A DNA stretch of 64,000 bases from positions 965,001 through 1,029,000 of the forward strand of contig JADJGA010000012.1 in the NCBI GenBank assembly GCA_016708265.1, written 5' to 3'. A program made the translations under genes and the position numbers. The stretch comes from Saprospiraceae bacterium (GTDB lineage Bacteria > Bacteroidota > Bacteroidia > Chitinophagales > Saprospiraceae). Of the stretch, positions 50,701-59,941 are shown one piece after another. Positions within the stretch are counted from its first letter, which is position 1. Each line of letters starts with the position of its first letter. The notes under the pieces were generated by a model. The model ran no database searches. It was not told the DNA's origin and worked only from the letters and a program-made list of their open reading frames with translations.

Positions 50701-50855
50701 TTCATTAAAACATTGGCACCGATCAGCGGTTCTCCATCTGCCGTAACAACCCCGCTTACAAGCCTTTGCGCCTGCAGTGAGACCATTGAGATGAAAAATG
50801 CCAATAAAAAGAAGATTAATTTACCAAACTTCTTTAAAAACTGCATTTTGTTCAT
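47709..50855 (-). CDS. susC: SusC/RagA family TonB-dependent outer membrane transporter
   Basis: 1,048 residues. Signal peptide ending SLQAQ; a CarboxypepD_reg-like domain (about 30-105, SGVVTADGEPLIGANVLMKG) that marks SusC types; a TonB plug (VGYGTQKKSVVTGAISSLKA, IRVRGITSFNG, NPLWVVDGV); and a large barrel ending in FNFGINLQF with a terminal Phe. It imports the oligosaccharide delivered by SusD using TonB energy. First gene of the uptake operon; the 271-bp upstream spacer is AT-rich, with only a 7-of-8 -7 box (TTAATTTG, 50901-50908). The sensor-regulator gene lies directly upstream on the same strand. Confidence 0.95.
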   Translation of the reverse strand: MNKMQFLKKFGKLIFFLLAFFISMVSLQAQRLVSGVVTADGEPLIGANVLMKGTTDGTSTDLDGKFSLMVPTGINTLVVSYLGFDTKEVSITSNSLTIFLEAGKTTLEEVVVVGYGTQKKSVVTGAISSLKAQEIENLPNLGRVEHVLQGKTSGVYIAANAGQPGSSSTIRVRGITSFNGYGGNNPLWVVDGVAINDDIGFLNQSDIESIEVLKDAASLAIYGARSASGVILVTTKKGKKGNINVGYNGSYGFASPAKTLKLLNATEYAALMNEKSINAGGDVLYTNLSSLGLGTDWQKAIFNDNAPKNSHEINISGGNDISNFYLSFGSQDIQGIVMPEISNYNKKNFRLNSTHKLSKIFTVGQSLGYSHQKSVGIGNTNSEYGGPLSSAINLDPITPLIETDPVRANNSSYYPSTAFRDENGNPYGISVGIPTTVGQEMTNPLAYAKTRLGNYGYGDDFVGNAYLEINVLKNLKVRSTLGGKLAYWGDQGFNPVYFLNASTGSIKNSLTRNMNKLFAWNVENILTYNKQINSHDFTVLLGQGAYEDDNPFAVSVTHSGLPTNDYQEASFNYSIPAADKTGYSWTAEPHRVSSLFSRVNYNYGERYLFTGILRRDGSTNFGSNNKYGIFPSFSLGWVISEEGFWNDNSVLSFLKLRGGYGVTGNDRLGKFSYLSTIGGGRNYTFGADGINIFSGSSPNAPSNPDLKWEETRQTNFGFESRLFESLRLTFDWYQKQTIGILQEVVLPGYVGSSGNPFDNVADMKNTGIELELSYKKQINDLNLGISGNFSTLKNEVTYLGNGIEFITTQTAGFQSMGPVTRTQVGQAYNSFYGLQTDGIFQNLTEINSYKNSDGTLIQPKAKPGDFKWVDSNNDGKINDDDKVFLGSPIPKYTFGLTLNADYKGFDVMAFAQGMAGNKIFQGLRRLDILNGNYQTVALSRWHGEGTSTDYPRLTNLDDNGNFGNMSNFYLQKGDYLRLKLVQIGYSLPKNLTGKIGIDKVRLYVSGENLITLTKYTGFDPEIGGDISGIDRGYYPQARAFNFGINLQF

Positions 50856-51126
50856 AGTCTTTCATTTTTTTTTAAAAAATTGATTAATACTCCAGATTCT
50901 CAAATTAAATTTAAGAATGAGATTGCAAGATAATAAAAATCATTTAGTTCATGTTAATTATTAACCTCAACAAAAAATATACATTTAAATATATTTTAAG
51001 AATAGCTTAATTCACCATATTTTGTCGATTTTGTGAGCTTTGCACAGGTAAATGACGTGGTCATTGAGATTTAAAGTTAATTAATATAATGTTAGATGTT
51101 GTAGTAATGTATAGGTGCAATATACT

Positions 51127-54009
51127 TTAAAAATTTATTATGTAGCTGGCAAGACCTTCGTCATGATTCAGATTTAGCTTTTTTCTTAATCTGTATCTTT
51201 TTATTTCAACACTACGGATAGAAATATTTAAAATTGGGGCTATTTCTTTTGAAGAAAGATTTAACCTCAAATAAGCGCAAAGCTTTAAATCACTTGGCGA
51301 AAGTGACGGATGAGCAGTGTGCAGTTTCTTAATAAAATCCTTATCAATACTGTCAAATGACAATTTGAAAGTATTCCAGGAATCTCTACCAAGTATATTT
51401 TCATTAATATCTGATAGAAGAGACTTGAATCTGCTTAAATTAGGAGTGTCTTTATGTTTTTTTATATCATCCTTTATCAATTTTAAAAGTTCATTTTTTC
51501 GGATCAGATCAAGATTTGATATTGCAAGTTCTTTGATTTTTTCATCAACGTTTTGAGTCAATTCAATATTTCTCGACTTAATCAATTTTTGTTCATTTTC
51601 CAATTGCTGAATTTCCATTTTTAAGTTATGCTCTGCAATCAGTTTATTTTGCTGTCTGGTATAAAAATTTGAGTATGATTTGTTTACCATGTATGCAAAA
51701 AATAGCAGCAATATACTATAAAAACCAAAAGCAAAATTAGAGGCATAAAAAGCTTTTTTTATTGTGAATGTCAATGATGTTTGAGTAATTGTACTATCAT
51801 CACCACTTCTGCCCATCACTTTAAATACATATTTCCCGGGAGGTAATTTTCTAAAAAGCACTGTTGGCTCAGCCTGCCAGTCAGTCCACTTGTCACTATA
51901 ACCTTGCAGGTAATATTTATATTCAGTTTGAATATATTTATTGTATTTTGGTATATTGAATGAAATTTTTAAATTGTTGGATTTATAGTCAAGGGAAAAG
52001 CTCTTGTTGAACTCTAAAGGAGTACTTTTATTTTCAGAAGAAATGACTGATACATTATTTATGATTACTTTGTCAGATGAATAATGAAATTTACTTACAT
52101 CAAAGATCAAAAAACCATCTGTTGTACCAATCAGGTAATCAGATCCGCTAAGTTTTTGAATGTTTTCATAGCCTGTAATTGTTTTTGTGAATTCCGGATT
52201 GATATACAGCCGTTCATTTTTCAAAAGAGGATCAATGTTATCCATATAAAAGTAGTCCAAACCTTGTGATGTAAATATCCATAATTTATTATCCACATCT
52301 GAAGTTATTTTACCGGATATATAATTGCTTTTTTTATATTTAGAATTGAACTTTTTTTCAAAATTAAAAATTTTTGTTTTTTCATCCAACTTAAAAAATC
52401 CTGCTTTCGAAAAATATAAAATATTGCCGGAGAAATTTATCAAGCCAGCATTCTTCCCTTTTGCAGGATTTGTATAATGATATGATTTTGAAACATATGA
52501 TAATTTATTATCTAATTTTAAGCGTAATATTCCTTTATATTCATGGCTTACATATACGTATAAATCATTATCTATTTCAAAGTACCTTGATGAAATATCA
52601 TAATTCCTGACTTTATTTAGAAAACTCCATTTGCCTGATTCATTTTTTAGAATTGTTAAGCCATTGTAATGACCTTGCATAATTAAATCTTTACGGCCTG
52701 GTACATAATTAAATTTCCATGTTCCGGATTTTGAGTAAATATTACTTGCAGAAAACTTGTCGATTATAAATGTTCCTTTATTGTGTCCACAGAATAAAGT
52801 CCCACCATATTCAAAAAGTGACCATACCTGGCCTTTGGTGCCTTTGATCAGTTCAAATTTACTATTGGAATTATTTTTTTTGAAAAATAGTCCCTGGTTG
52901 GTTCCAAGATATAAAATTCCTTTAAATAATATTGAAGAATAAACCGTACCCAGAACCCCTGATTTATCAACAAAACATTCAAAAAATGAATTTAGATTCA
53001 AACAGTTTATTCCATTGTCAAGTCCAACCCAAAGATTTTTTTCATTATCTTCAAAAACAGATAAGGCAGTGTTATTGCTTAGTCCATTATTCTGTGTGAT
53101 ATGATATTTTAAATTGAAATCTTTTGAAATAATAAAGACTCCATTTGAGATAGTTCCTAAAACGATGCTGCTGTCAGATAGCATAGCAAACGAAAAAATG
53201 TCGTTTTGATTGAAAATGTCACTGTTTTTTCCTTTGTATTTTTGTAATTTGCCATCACCAAAAATGAATAACCCTTCTTTTTCTGTTTGTACCCATAAAT
53301 TAGTTCCTTTTTGAAAAATATTGCAAATCTGCTTGTTTGCTAAAATTTTATTACTGCTTATTAAAATGGAAATCCCATTTTTAATTTGATAAAGACCTTC
53401 ATTTAAACTTTGATAATAAATTGAATTATTTAATACAAATACTCTCCAAACACCATTTTTTGGCTTGATTATTTTATATGCCCCGGTTTTTAAATTGTAC
53501 AGGTATATTCTGTGTAATGACTGAAATAAAACCCACTCATTAATTGCAGTTATTTCCCAAAAATGTTCATCCGGCAATAACTTATCCTTAATCTTTCTCG
53601 ACAGAGACTTATATTTAAGCTGTCCTGTTGTCTGACGCTCCCAGTATCCAAACTCCATATAACATCCGGTAAATACTTTATTATCAATGACTTTTACAGA
53701 CCTGATTATTGTTTCATTGGGCGAAGGATATAAGGACCATTGTGCACCATTAAATTCCAGGAGACCTTCATTATTTGCGAAGTACAAAAAATTATTTGAA
53801 TCCTGGGATATTTTCCAGTTTTGGTTTCCTGCCCGATAATCAGAAGTAGAGTAAGTAATGATAGGGGGAAGTTCTGCAGCAATTAATTCGGAATAAATTA
53901 AAAAACAAATTAAAGCAATTCCAAAAAACTTAGACTTAAGTAAAGTACTAATCAGATGGGTATAATTATAATAAATTGGTTTTCTATTATTTAAGTTTGA
54001 CACTTTCAA
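51127..54009 (-). CDS. Membrane sensor-transcription regulator: propeller, Y_Y_Y, coiled coil, LuxR-type HTH
   Basis: About 960 residues. There is no ATG at the 5' end; the frame opens after a stop and offers TTG (54009) or GTG (54003), and the promoter just upstream fits these. Signal segment KSKFFGIALICFLIYSELIAA; a Reg_prop propeller (about 50-670, LFKGILYLGTNQGLFF, VFEDNEKNLWVGLDNGINCL); a Y_Y_Y domain (about 690-765, YYLQGYSDKWTDWQ, LPPGKYVFKVMG); a membrane helix (about 775-795); a coiled coil; and a C-terminal HTH (LSPSDLKLCAYLRLNLSSKE, ISIRSVEIKRYRLRKKL). Unlike hybrid two-component sensors it lacks kinase and receiver domains. It should sense glucan fragments in the periplasm and activate the adjacent susC operon. 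Same strand, 271 bp away. Confidence 0.88.
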   Translation of the reverse strand: MKVSNLNNRKPIYYNYTHLISTLLKSKFFGIALICFLIYSELIAAELPPIITYSTSDYRAGNQNWKISQDSNNFLYFANNEGLLEFNGAQWSLYPSPNETIIRSVKVIDNKVFTGCYMEFGYWERQTTGQLKYKSLSRKIKDKLLPDEHFWEITAINEWVLFQSLHRIYLYNLKTGAYKIIKPKNGVWRVFVLNNSIYYQSLNEGLYQIKNGISILISSNKILANKQICNIFQKGTNLWVQTEKEGLFIFGDGKLQKYKGKNSDIFNQNDIFSFAMLSDSSIVLGTISNGVFIISKDFNLKYHITQNNGLSNNTALSVFEDNEKNLWVGLDNGINCLNLNSFFECFVDKSGVLGTVYSSILFKGILYLGTNQGLFFKKNNSNSKFELIKGTKGQVWSLFEYGGTLFCGHNKGTFIIDKFSASNIYSKSGTWKFNYVPGRKDLIMQGHYNGLTILKNESGKWSFLNKVRNYDISSRYFEIDNDLYVYVSHEYKGILRLKLDNKLSYVSKSYHYTNPAKGKNAGLINFSGNILYFSKAGFFKLDEKTKIFNFEKKFNSKYKKSNYISGKITSDVDNKLWIFTSQGLDYFYMDNIDPLLKNERLYINPEFTKTITGYENIQKLSGSDYLIGTTDGFLIFDVSKFHYSSDKVIINNVSVISSENKSTPLEFNKSFSLDYKSNNLKISFNIPKYNKYIQTEYKYYLQGYSDKWTDWQAEPTVLFRKLPPGKYVFKVMGRSGDDSTITQTSLTFTIKKAFYASNFAFGFYSILLLFFAYMVNKSYSNFYTRQQNKLIAEHNLKMEIQQLENEQKLIKSRNIELTQNVDEKIKELAISNLDLIRKNELLKLIKDDIKKHKDTPNLSRFKSLLSDINENILGRDSWNTFKLSFDSIDKDFIKKLHTAHPSLSPSDLKLCAYLRLNLSSKEIAPILNISIRSVEIKRYRLRKKLNLNHDEGLASYIINF

Positions 54010-54033
54010 ATAGGTTAATTATTATTCATAAAA

Positions 54034-54064
54034 CAAATTTAGAAATAATAATTGAATAACCAAT
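54034..54064 (-). promoter_or_regulatory. -33/-7 promoter for the PUL regulator
   Basis: On the minus strand ATTG (54061-54064, three of four bases of TTTG), a 19-bp spacer, then TAAATTTG (54034-54041). It places transcription start about 18 bp before the TTG at 54009, supporting a non-ATG start. Confidence 0.5.
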
Positions 54065-54117
54065 AAACAGGTTTTTAATCTCTACATCAAATGATAAAAT
54101 TTTTCAGATCAGGTAAA

Positions 54118-56550
54118 TTAAACCCCTTTATAGCCTTTTTTAACAGTATTATAATCGAGGAAATATGATAGTCTCAGTGAAACAGTATGAGATTGTGGCT
54201 GAGAAAGCAAATTATCTATATTCCGGTATAAGTTACTGTTGTATTTTCCTTCAAAACTATCAATTGAATGGCGGTACAGAAAAGTTAGCTGAGATCCCGG
54301 AGCAAACCAGTAATTCCAGCTTAGGTCAATATTCCAGTTATTATATGAGAAGTTTTCGTCCAGGGCTAAGTCAGTATCTTTATAATCGCCATTTCCTTCT
54401 AAAGTGAAAAAATCCAAGTATTCAACAGTAGTCCAGTAATGTCTGAATACAAGGTGCGATGCACTTTTTGGACTGTAGTTGTATTCCACTTTCAATTCAT
54501 TTTCAGTTGAAATCTGATTTCTTTCCCCAATAACTATTTCTGAGTTTTCTAACCCGGCAAATCCGTAATCTTTATAATTTTTTTCAAATTCTATAGATGC
54601 ACTCAATACAAGCTTATCATTTATCCTGTATCTCGGTTCAATATTCAGTTCATAACCCCACATACCTCTGACTTCTTTAAAATAGATATCTGGAAAGAAT
54701 TCCACAATGAATTTTTTATTGTAATTTGGTGATATACCGAACCAAAAGAATATATCCCTGAAGTTTTTCATGTATCTGCCAGCCTGCCTTGGTTCATAAT
54801 GATCATAAGTGGTAAATGGATTTCCCCCGAAATTAAATCCAAAATAATTGTTTTTCTTATTCTGAGAATTAATGTTTACAAAGACTCCGGCAAATTCAGG
54901 TTTTTTTGTCTCATTGTTAAATCTGCTGTTCATATTAATATTAATATTCAGAGAATTAAAAATTTTGGTCGAATTGAGTAATTTGTAGTTGTAGTTAAGT
55001 TGATAGTCACTATAATTTCGATAGTAATTGAATCCAAGGTCATTTATATTATAATCCTTCGAGACATATCGGATTGCTGCACTATATCCATGTTTGCCCT
55101 TTATCTCACCGACACTTGTACTTAACCATATACCATTGTTGCTTTTAATATCATTTAAGTAACTGAATTTGACTTCGTTTTTTATATTATACTTATTGTC
55201 ACTAAAATAAGTATCAGATAAAAGAGCACTTACATTAGCATCCCTAAAATTCCCTTTTCTGAACGTATTCGTATTAATAAAAGTGAAAGAGTTGTTTTTT
55301 CCATATCGCTGATCAATAACCATGATATTGTAATTTGAAAATGGAGACTGAATCTCTGAACGAATTTTATTAGTTGACAGATTTTTAATCTTGACTTCAG
55401 CTTTTTCGGTTACAGCATTTGCTATTCCGATACCCAGGCCTTTTGATGTTCTTCCTGATATCTTTAAAGCATTGATCAGGTTTGCCTGTCCGGGAAACTC
55501 AATTATTGAATCATTCTGGCCAAGTTCAGGAAAATAATCTGATATCTGACCGATCCTTCTCGTGTAAACTAAATCACCTTTGCTGAAAAGATCTATTCCT
55601 TCAGTAAAAAATGGTCTTCTCTCTTCAAACTCCTGTTCGAAAGGGCCAAGAACAAATTCCACATCATCAAAAGCAGTTTGACCAAAATCAGGTATGAGTA
55701 TTGCATCAAGTGTAAAATTATCTGAAATACCCCATTTTATATCTGCTCCGGCTTTGAAATCTGTTCCTGATTTACCGTCAAATCTGTTATAATATGCAGA
55801 TGTATAGGGAATAAGAAATAATCGGGTAGGGGGGCTTATATTTTCTATGCCAGTTAGTGAACCAGTAAATAACATTGTATTACTAATGCTTCTGTCTATA
55901 AATACCCAACTGAAAACCTTACGACTTCTCTGAACTTTCCTCATAAAGTTTATTGACCAGATATTGCTGGATGATTTCGGAAACCGAATTGCAGAAAATG
56001 GTATTTTTATTTCTGCAATCCATCCCTTACTATCTTTGGAAACAGCACTGCTCCAGATAGCATCCCAACTTTCATCAGATTCATTATCAATAGTATATAA
56101 TTCATCGAATTGAACACCAGAGGCTGAAACCCGGAATACAAACTCCTGTTGAGCATCATTATATGGATTTAATCTCACAGTAAAATTGTCGGCAACTCCT
56201 TCATTATCCCTTGATGTCATCTGGGCAAAAATGCTGTCAGGGTTCTTGTCATACATTCTGGCCAAAATGTAAAGCCCTGAATCATCATACAAAACTCTGA
56301 CTTCTGTTTTTAGATTTTGGTCTTCGATAGGTAAATTATCCGGATAATACTGAGAAAAGTCTTTAGCTGGTTCGGCTGATTGCCAGTTGACTTCATCTGC
56401 CTTTCCATCAATTTTGATGGGTGATGTTATTTTATATGCAGATATGCTTTTTTTGGCTGAAATAGCATCTTGAGATTTCAGGTAAAATGAAGTTAACAGC
56501 ATAAATGCAATAAGTAAAAATAAATACTTTATTGGAATAAAACTTTTCAT
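54118..56550 (-). CDS. CBM9-like/DUF5916 outer membrane protein
   Basis: 810 residues; signal peptide ending FYLKSQ. Residues 35-245 form a carbohydrate-binding family 9-like domain (SPIKIDGKADEVNWQSAEPA, YDDSGLYILARMYD, WIAEIKIPFSAIRFP), followed by DUF5916, which begins with RLFLIPYTSAYYNRF and PDFGQTAFDDVEFVLGPFEQ and the EERRPFFTEGIDLFS motif. The C-terminal 550 residues have the alternating pattern of a large beta-barrel. Such proteins are common near glycan or peptidase loci in Bacteroidota, but a function is not established. It lies 108 bp upstream of the PUL regulator on the same strand and could be part of the glucan response. Confidence 0.82.
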   Translation of the reverse strand: MKSFIPIKYLFLLIAFMLLTSFYLKSQDAISAKKSISAYKITSPIKIDGKADEVNWQSAEPAKDFSQYYPDNLPIEDQNLKTEVRVLYDDSGLYILARMYDKNPDSIFAQMTSRDNEGVADNFTVRLNPYNDAQQEFVFRVSASGVQFDELYTIDNESDESWDAIWSSAVSKDSKGWIAEIKIPFSAIRFPKSSSNIWSINFMRKVQRSRKVFSWVFIDRSISNTMLFTGSLTGIENISPPTRLFLIPYTSAYYNRFDGKSGTDFKAGADIKWGISDNFTLDAILIPDFGQTAFDDVEFVLGPFEQEFEERRPFFTEGIDLFSKGDLVYTRRIGQISDYFPELGQNDSIIEFPGQANLINALKISGRTSKGLGIGIANAVTEKAEVKIKNLSTNKIRSEIQSPFSNYNIMVIDQRYGKNNSFTFINTNTFRKGNFRDANVSALLSDTYFSDNKYNIKNEVKFSYLNDIKSNNGIWLSTSVGEIKGKHGYSAAIRYVSKDYNINDLGFNYYRNYSDYQLNYNYKLLNSTKIFNSLNININMNSRFNNETKKPEFAGVFVNINSQNKKNNYFGFNFGGNPFTTYDHYEPRQAGRYMKNFRDIFFWFGISPNYNKKFIVEFFPDIYFKEVRGMWGYELNIEPRYRINDKLVLSASIEFEKNYKDYGFAGLENSEIVIGERNQISTENELKVEYNYSPKSASHLVFRHYWTTVEYLDFFTLEGNGDYKDTDLALDENFSYNNWNIDLSWNYWFAPGSQLTFLYRHSIDSFEGKYNSNLYRNIDNLLSQPQSHTVSLRLSYFLDYNTVKKGYKGV

Positions 56551-56678
56551 ATAATTCGATTATTTAGTTCAATATCTTCTTGTCCAGTTCATTAAATTGT
56601 AAATCGTGTAAATATGTTAGTATCGGTAAATAACGATAATTAGTAATAATAAGTGTTAAGGAATAGTTTTGTTCAGGC

Positions 56679-57512
56679 TTATTTAGATTTTAATTTAATA
56701 ACTACAATTTCCGGTCTGCAGAAGAATCGAACTGATGGTGATATTGTTCCAATTCCTGATGTAATATATGATTTAAAATTCTTGAAATGCTTTATTCCAT
56801 ACCTGTATTTCTGACCATATTTTGAAGGGAGGACTGGAGCCCATAATCCTAAAAATGTTATCTGACCCCCGTGAGTGTGTCCGGATAAAGTAAGATCAAC
56901 TTTATCAGTATTCAGTTTTTCAATATAGTCAGGGTTGTGAGATATCAGAATGCAAAAATCATCTGTTTTAAGATCATTAATAGTATTATCAGGGATTTGT
57001 TCAGCTTCCCACAGATCACCGACTCCACCAATCTTTATTCTGTCATTGCCTTTTTTTAGCCAGTTTGAAGAATTGTCACACAAATAAAAACTGCTCTCAT
57101 GAATCATTTCTTTAGTCAGATCAGCATCTTCCCAATGATCATGGTTCCCCAATACAGCGAAAACACCTGATTGCGATCTCAATTTTCTGAGTTCCTTAAA
57201 AACCGGTTTAATATACTTAGCATCTCTGTGGACATAATCTCCTCCAAGAATAATAATTTCCGGTTTGAGCCTGTTTATTTTATTTACAAGTTTTATGACT
57301 CTTTCAATCGAAAAAAGAGGGCCGTGATGAATATCTGAAATAAAAACGATATTAAAATTCTCAAAAGAAGGAGGAATGTCTTTATCTGTTATAATGATGT
57401 GATTTGTTTTTATCCATCTGGTTTCAATGTGTGCATAAAACACCATAAAACAGATTAAACCAATTATCAGGACTGATGATTTTATAATAATTGATTGAGA
57501 GGAGAATCGCAT
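56679..57512 (-). CDS. Membrane-anchored metallophosphoesterase (YkuE-like)
   Basis: 277 residues with an N-terminal membrane helix (SSVLIIGLICFMVFYAHIET). The complete calcineurin-like metal site is visible: D and H in FISDIHHG, GGDYVHRD, GNHDHWED, the His of ISHNPD, and GHTHGGQI. Proteins of this type act at the outer face of the inner membrane; YkuE-like members have been tied to envelope phospholipid or nucleotide turnover, which is only family inference here. It follows the chitinase gene after 23 bp and is probably co-transcribed with it. Confidence 0.88.
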   Translation of the reverse strand: MRFSSQSIIIKSSVLIIGLICFMVFYAHIETRWIKTNHIIITDKDIPPSFENFNIVFISDIHHGPLFSIERVIKLVNKINRLKPEIIILGGDYVHRDAKYIKPVFKELRKLRSQSGVFAVLGNHDHWEDADLTKEMIHESSFYLCDNSSNWLKKGNDRIKIGGVGDLWEAEQIPDNTINDLKTDDFCILISHNPDYIEKLNTDKVDLTLSGHTHGGQITFLGLWAPVLPSKYGQKYRYGIKHFKNFKSYITSGIGTISPSVRFFCRPEIVVIKLKSK

Positions 57513-57535
57513 TATAAATTATATTAAATTATTTT

Positions 57536-58648
57536 TTAATGCTTTTTACGTTCATTAATAACGTTATAAATAGTTTCAAGTAATCCTCCGGAATAAACAT
57601 CACCATTTAAAGACCAAAACATTATACCGCCCAGTTTATTATCAAGAACATATTGAGCTTTAATTTTAACTGAAATTTTATCATCAAATGTCCCAAATAT
57701 TTTACTTTCCATGTTATATGCCCAGCATGCCTTGGCTTCTTCATCATAAAAGAATTCATATCCTTCAGCAGCATTTATTATTTTGTTAATATCCTTATAA
57801 TTTACATACGATTTGAATTTGCCTGACCTGTAAATGCCATTGTTTATACTGTCGACTTCGCTGAACAGCCTTCCGTAAAAAGCAGCACCTATAATGATCT
57901 TTTCAGAGGGTATTCCTTTTTTTCTCAGAAAATTCACGGTAAAATCAGTTGACTCATTTTGTGCGCTATTGCTGTAAAGTGGTGTATGATGCCCGGTATG
58001 AGTGCTGTTTCCGTTGACAATATCATAATTCATCAGGTTTACATAATTGACCAGTGGCATTACTTTTTCCCATTCTACTGACTTGGTAAGGAAATCTTCA
58101 AATCCTCCTGCAGCAAAACTGATTTCATAATTTTCTCCGATTTTTCCCCTGAGCACTTTTAAAAGAGCAGTGAAGTTTTGCTTGTCATCAGAAGAATAGG
58201 GGTGACCGGGTATTGATGGTAAAGCAGGATACTCCCAGTCCAGATCAATGCCGTCAGCTCCGTATTTTAATAAAAGTGAATTTACAGAGTTGCTGAAATC
58301 CTGCCTGCCACCATTTGTTGAAAAGACCACAGGACATGTTTCGCAACCACCCCAGCCGCCTAACGATATCAGAACTTTTAGCCCGGGGTTTCTTTGCTTT
58401 AATTTGATGAGTTTTGACAATTGGGCACTATCTGATGGTGTGTCATACAGAAAATTTCCCTTTAGATGCAGAAAGCTGTAAATAATATGTGTTAACTTTT
58501 CTACTTCATATTTTTCAACTTCACCTGTGTCACCGTGATAATATGCAATTATTCGAGGCATTTGAAAAGACTGACCTGATGAATAGTTAGAAAAAAATAA
58601 CTGAAAGACCAATATTAACCCAAAGCAGATATAAATCGATTTCATCAT
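57536..58648 (-). CDS. GH18 family chitinase-like glycosidase
   Basis: 370 residues; signal peptide ending SSGQS. The GH18 barrel is complete: IAYYHGD start, KVLISLGGWGG, the catalytic DGIDLDWE with acid/base E139, YVNLMNYDIVNG, GAAFYGR, and the end LGGIMFWSLNGD. It should cleave chitin or related beta-1,4-N-acetylglucosaminyl links by substrate-assisted catalysis. No chitin-binding domain or T9SS domain is present, so it is likely periplasmic or lipoprotein-free secreted. Endo-beta-N-acetylglucosaminidase activity on N-glycans is an alternative, notable because a PNGase F-like protein is in the same window. Confidence 0.88.
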   Translation of the reverse strand: MMKSIYICFGLILVFQLFFSNYSSGQSFQMPRIIAYYHGDTGEVEKYEVEKLTHIIYSFLHLKGNFLYDTPSDSAQLSKLIKLKQRNPGLKVLISLGGWGGCETCPVVFSTNGGRQDFSNSVNSLLLKYGADGIDLDWEYPALPSIPGHPYSSDDKQNFTALLKVLRGKIGENYEISFAAGGFEDFLTKSVEWEKVMPLVNYVNLMNYDIVNGNSTHTGHHTPLYSNSAQNESTDFTVNFLRKKGIPSEKIIIGAAFYGRLFSEVDSINNGIYRSGKFKSYVNYKDINKIINAAEGYEFFYDEEAKACWAYNMESKIFGTFDDKISVKIKAQYVLDNKLGGIMFWSLNGDVYSGGLLETIYNVINERKKH

Positions 58649-58721
58649 AATTCTGTATTTTACTATAAAAATTCAAAACTGGAATAAATTTGATAAAATA
58701 AAGCCAAAAAATCAAAATTAA

Positions 58722-59837
58722 TCAATATACATCATATTTTCTAAGCTCAGCCGGAAGTTTTGCATTCATTAGCTTGACCTTGGCTGTATGCTTTAATCCA
58801 ACATGTTTTAAAGCTTCAAGATTGGCAGAAAATATCCAGGCTGTAGCAGGAACAAATTCCTTTTTAAGCTTATTCCCTATTTCCATATAGAAATTGATTA
58901 TCTCGTCTGTCTGAATTCTGAGATCATAGGGAGGATTAAACATGAGAAACCGGTGTTCCGGGCATTTATTATACTTAAAAAAATCTCCGTTCTCAATATT
59001 TACCATGTCACCATGCGGTAGCATTGATAAATTCTTTTTTGATGCAAACACAGCTTTTCTATCAATATCCATTCCTTTAAAAGATATGGTTGGTTTGGTA
59101 GTTTTTTCTTTTGCCTCTGTTTTTAATCTTTCCCAGAGAGAGTATTCAAAATCTCTCCAGCTCATGAAACCAAATCGTTCCCGGAAAATATTGGGTGCTG
59201 TACTGGTATTTATCATTAATGCTTCAGTGACCAAAGTTCCACTACCACACATCGGGTCGAGGAAATCTGTGAACTCCTGGAAATTTGAATTCAACAATAT
59301 CCCGGCAGCCAGTACTTCGCTCAGAGGAGCAGTAAGTCCTTCAACTTTATAGCCCCTCATATGCAATGAATCTCCTGAACTGTCAAGAGAGATTTCCACC
59401 TGATCATTGAATATTTTAATATTGAATTTTACATCGGGATTATAAGTATTTACATTAGGTCTCCGACCTTTTTTATCAGTGAATTTATCTGCAATAGCAT
59501 CCTTAACTCTATAGGCTACATATTTTGAATGTCTGAATATTTCAGAATTAACGCTTGTTTCAATAGAAAATGTCTGTGATAGATTAAGATACTGAAACCA
59601 GTCAAAGTCTTTTGCTTTGTTGTATAACTGATCTTCATTCTTCGCTTCAAAGTGTTCAATATGTACAAGAATTTTAATTGCTGTTCTCAAATGAAGGTTC
59701 GACCTGTACAGCAATTCTTTGTCTCCATCATATGTCACTGCTCTTTTACCTGCTAATATATTATTGGCTCCAAGCTCCTCCAGCTCTTTTTGCAATACTG
59801 GTTCAAGTCCTTCATATGTTTTTGCTATTAACTTCAT
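58722..59837 (-). CDS. THUMP-domain class I SAM-dependent RNA methyltransferase (RlmL N-terminal type)
   Basis: 371 residues from ATG 59837 (MKLIAKTYEGLEPVLQKELE, the standard start of this family; the open frame runs 21 codons further upstream without similarity). THUMP domain at about 30-140 (LYRSNLHLRTAIKILVHI), then a Rossmann methyltransferase with DPMCGSGTLVTEAL for SAM binding and FNPPYDLRI as the NPPY catalytic motif for N2-guanine methylation. The fused second methyltransferase of E. coli RlmL is absent, as in Bacillus YpsC. Expected target: 23S rRNA guanine. Cytosolic; single gene. Confidence 0.9.
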   Translation of the reverse strand: MKLIAKTYEGLEPVLQKELEELGANNILAGKRAVTYDGDKELLYRSNLHLRTAIKILVHIEHFEAKNEDQLYNKAKDFDWFQYLNLSQTFSIETSVNSEIFRHSKYVAYRVKDAIADKFTDKKGRRPNVNTYNPDVKFNIKIFNDQVEISLDSSGDSLHMRGYKVEGLTAPLSEVLAAGILLNSNFQEFTDFLDPMCGSGTLVTEALMINTSTAPNIFRERFGFMSWRDFEYSLWERLKTEAKEKTTKPTISFKGMDIDRKAVFASKKNLSMLPHGDMVNIENGDFFKYNKCPEHRFLMFNPPYDLRIQTDEIINFYMEIGNKLKKEFVPATAWIFSANLEALKHVGLKHTAKVKLMNAKLPAELRKYDVY

Positions 59838-59941
59838 TATTTTTATTTGTACTTCACAGTAAAATGCCTTATTCCTAAGAGAGTGGACAAAATAATACAA
59901 AGTCAGTAAAAAAAATATAATTTCCTATTTAAGAGATAAAT

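Noticed and set aside
58942..59352. Plus-strand open frame of 136 codons over the RNA methyltransferase gene
   Set aside because: Antisense to an intact, strongly recognised gene.
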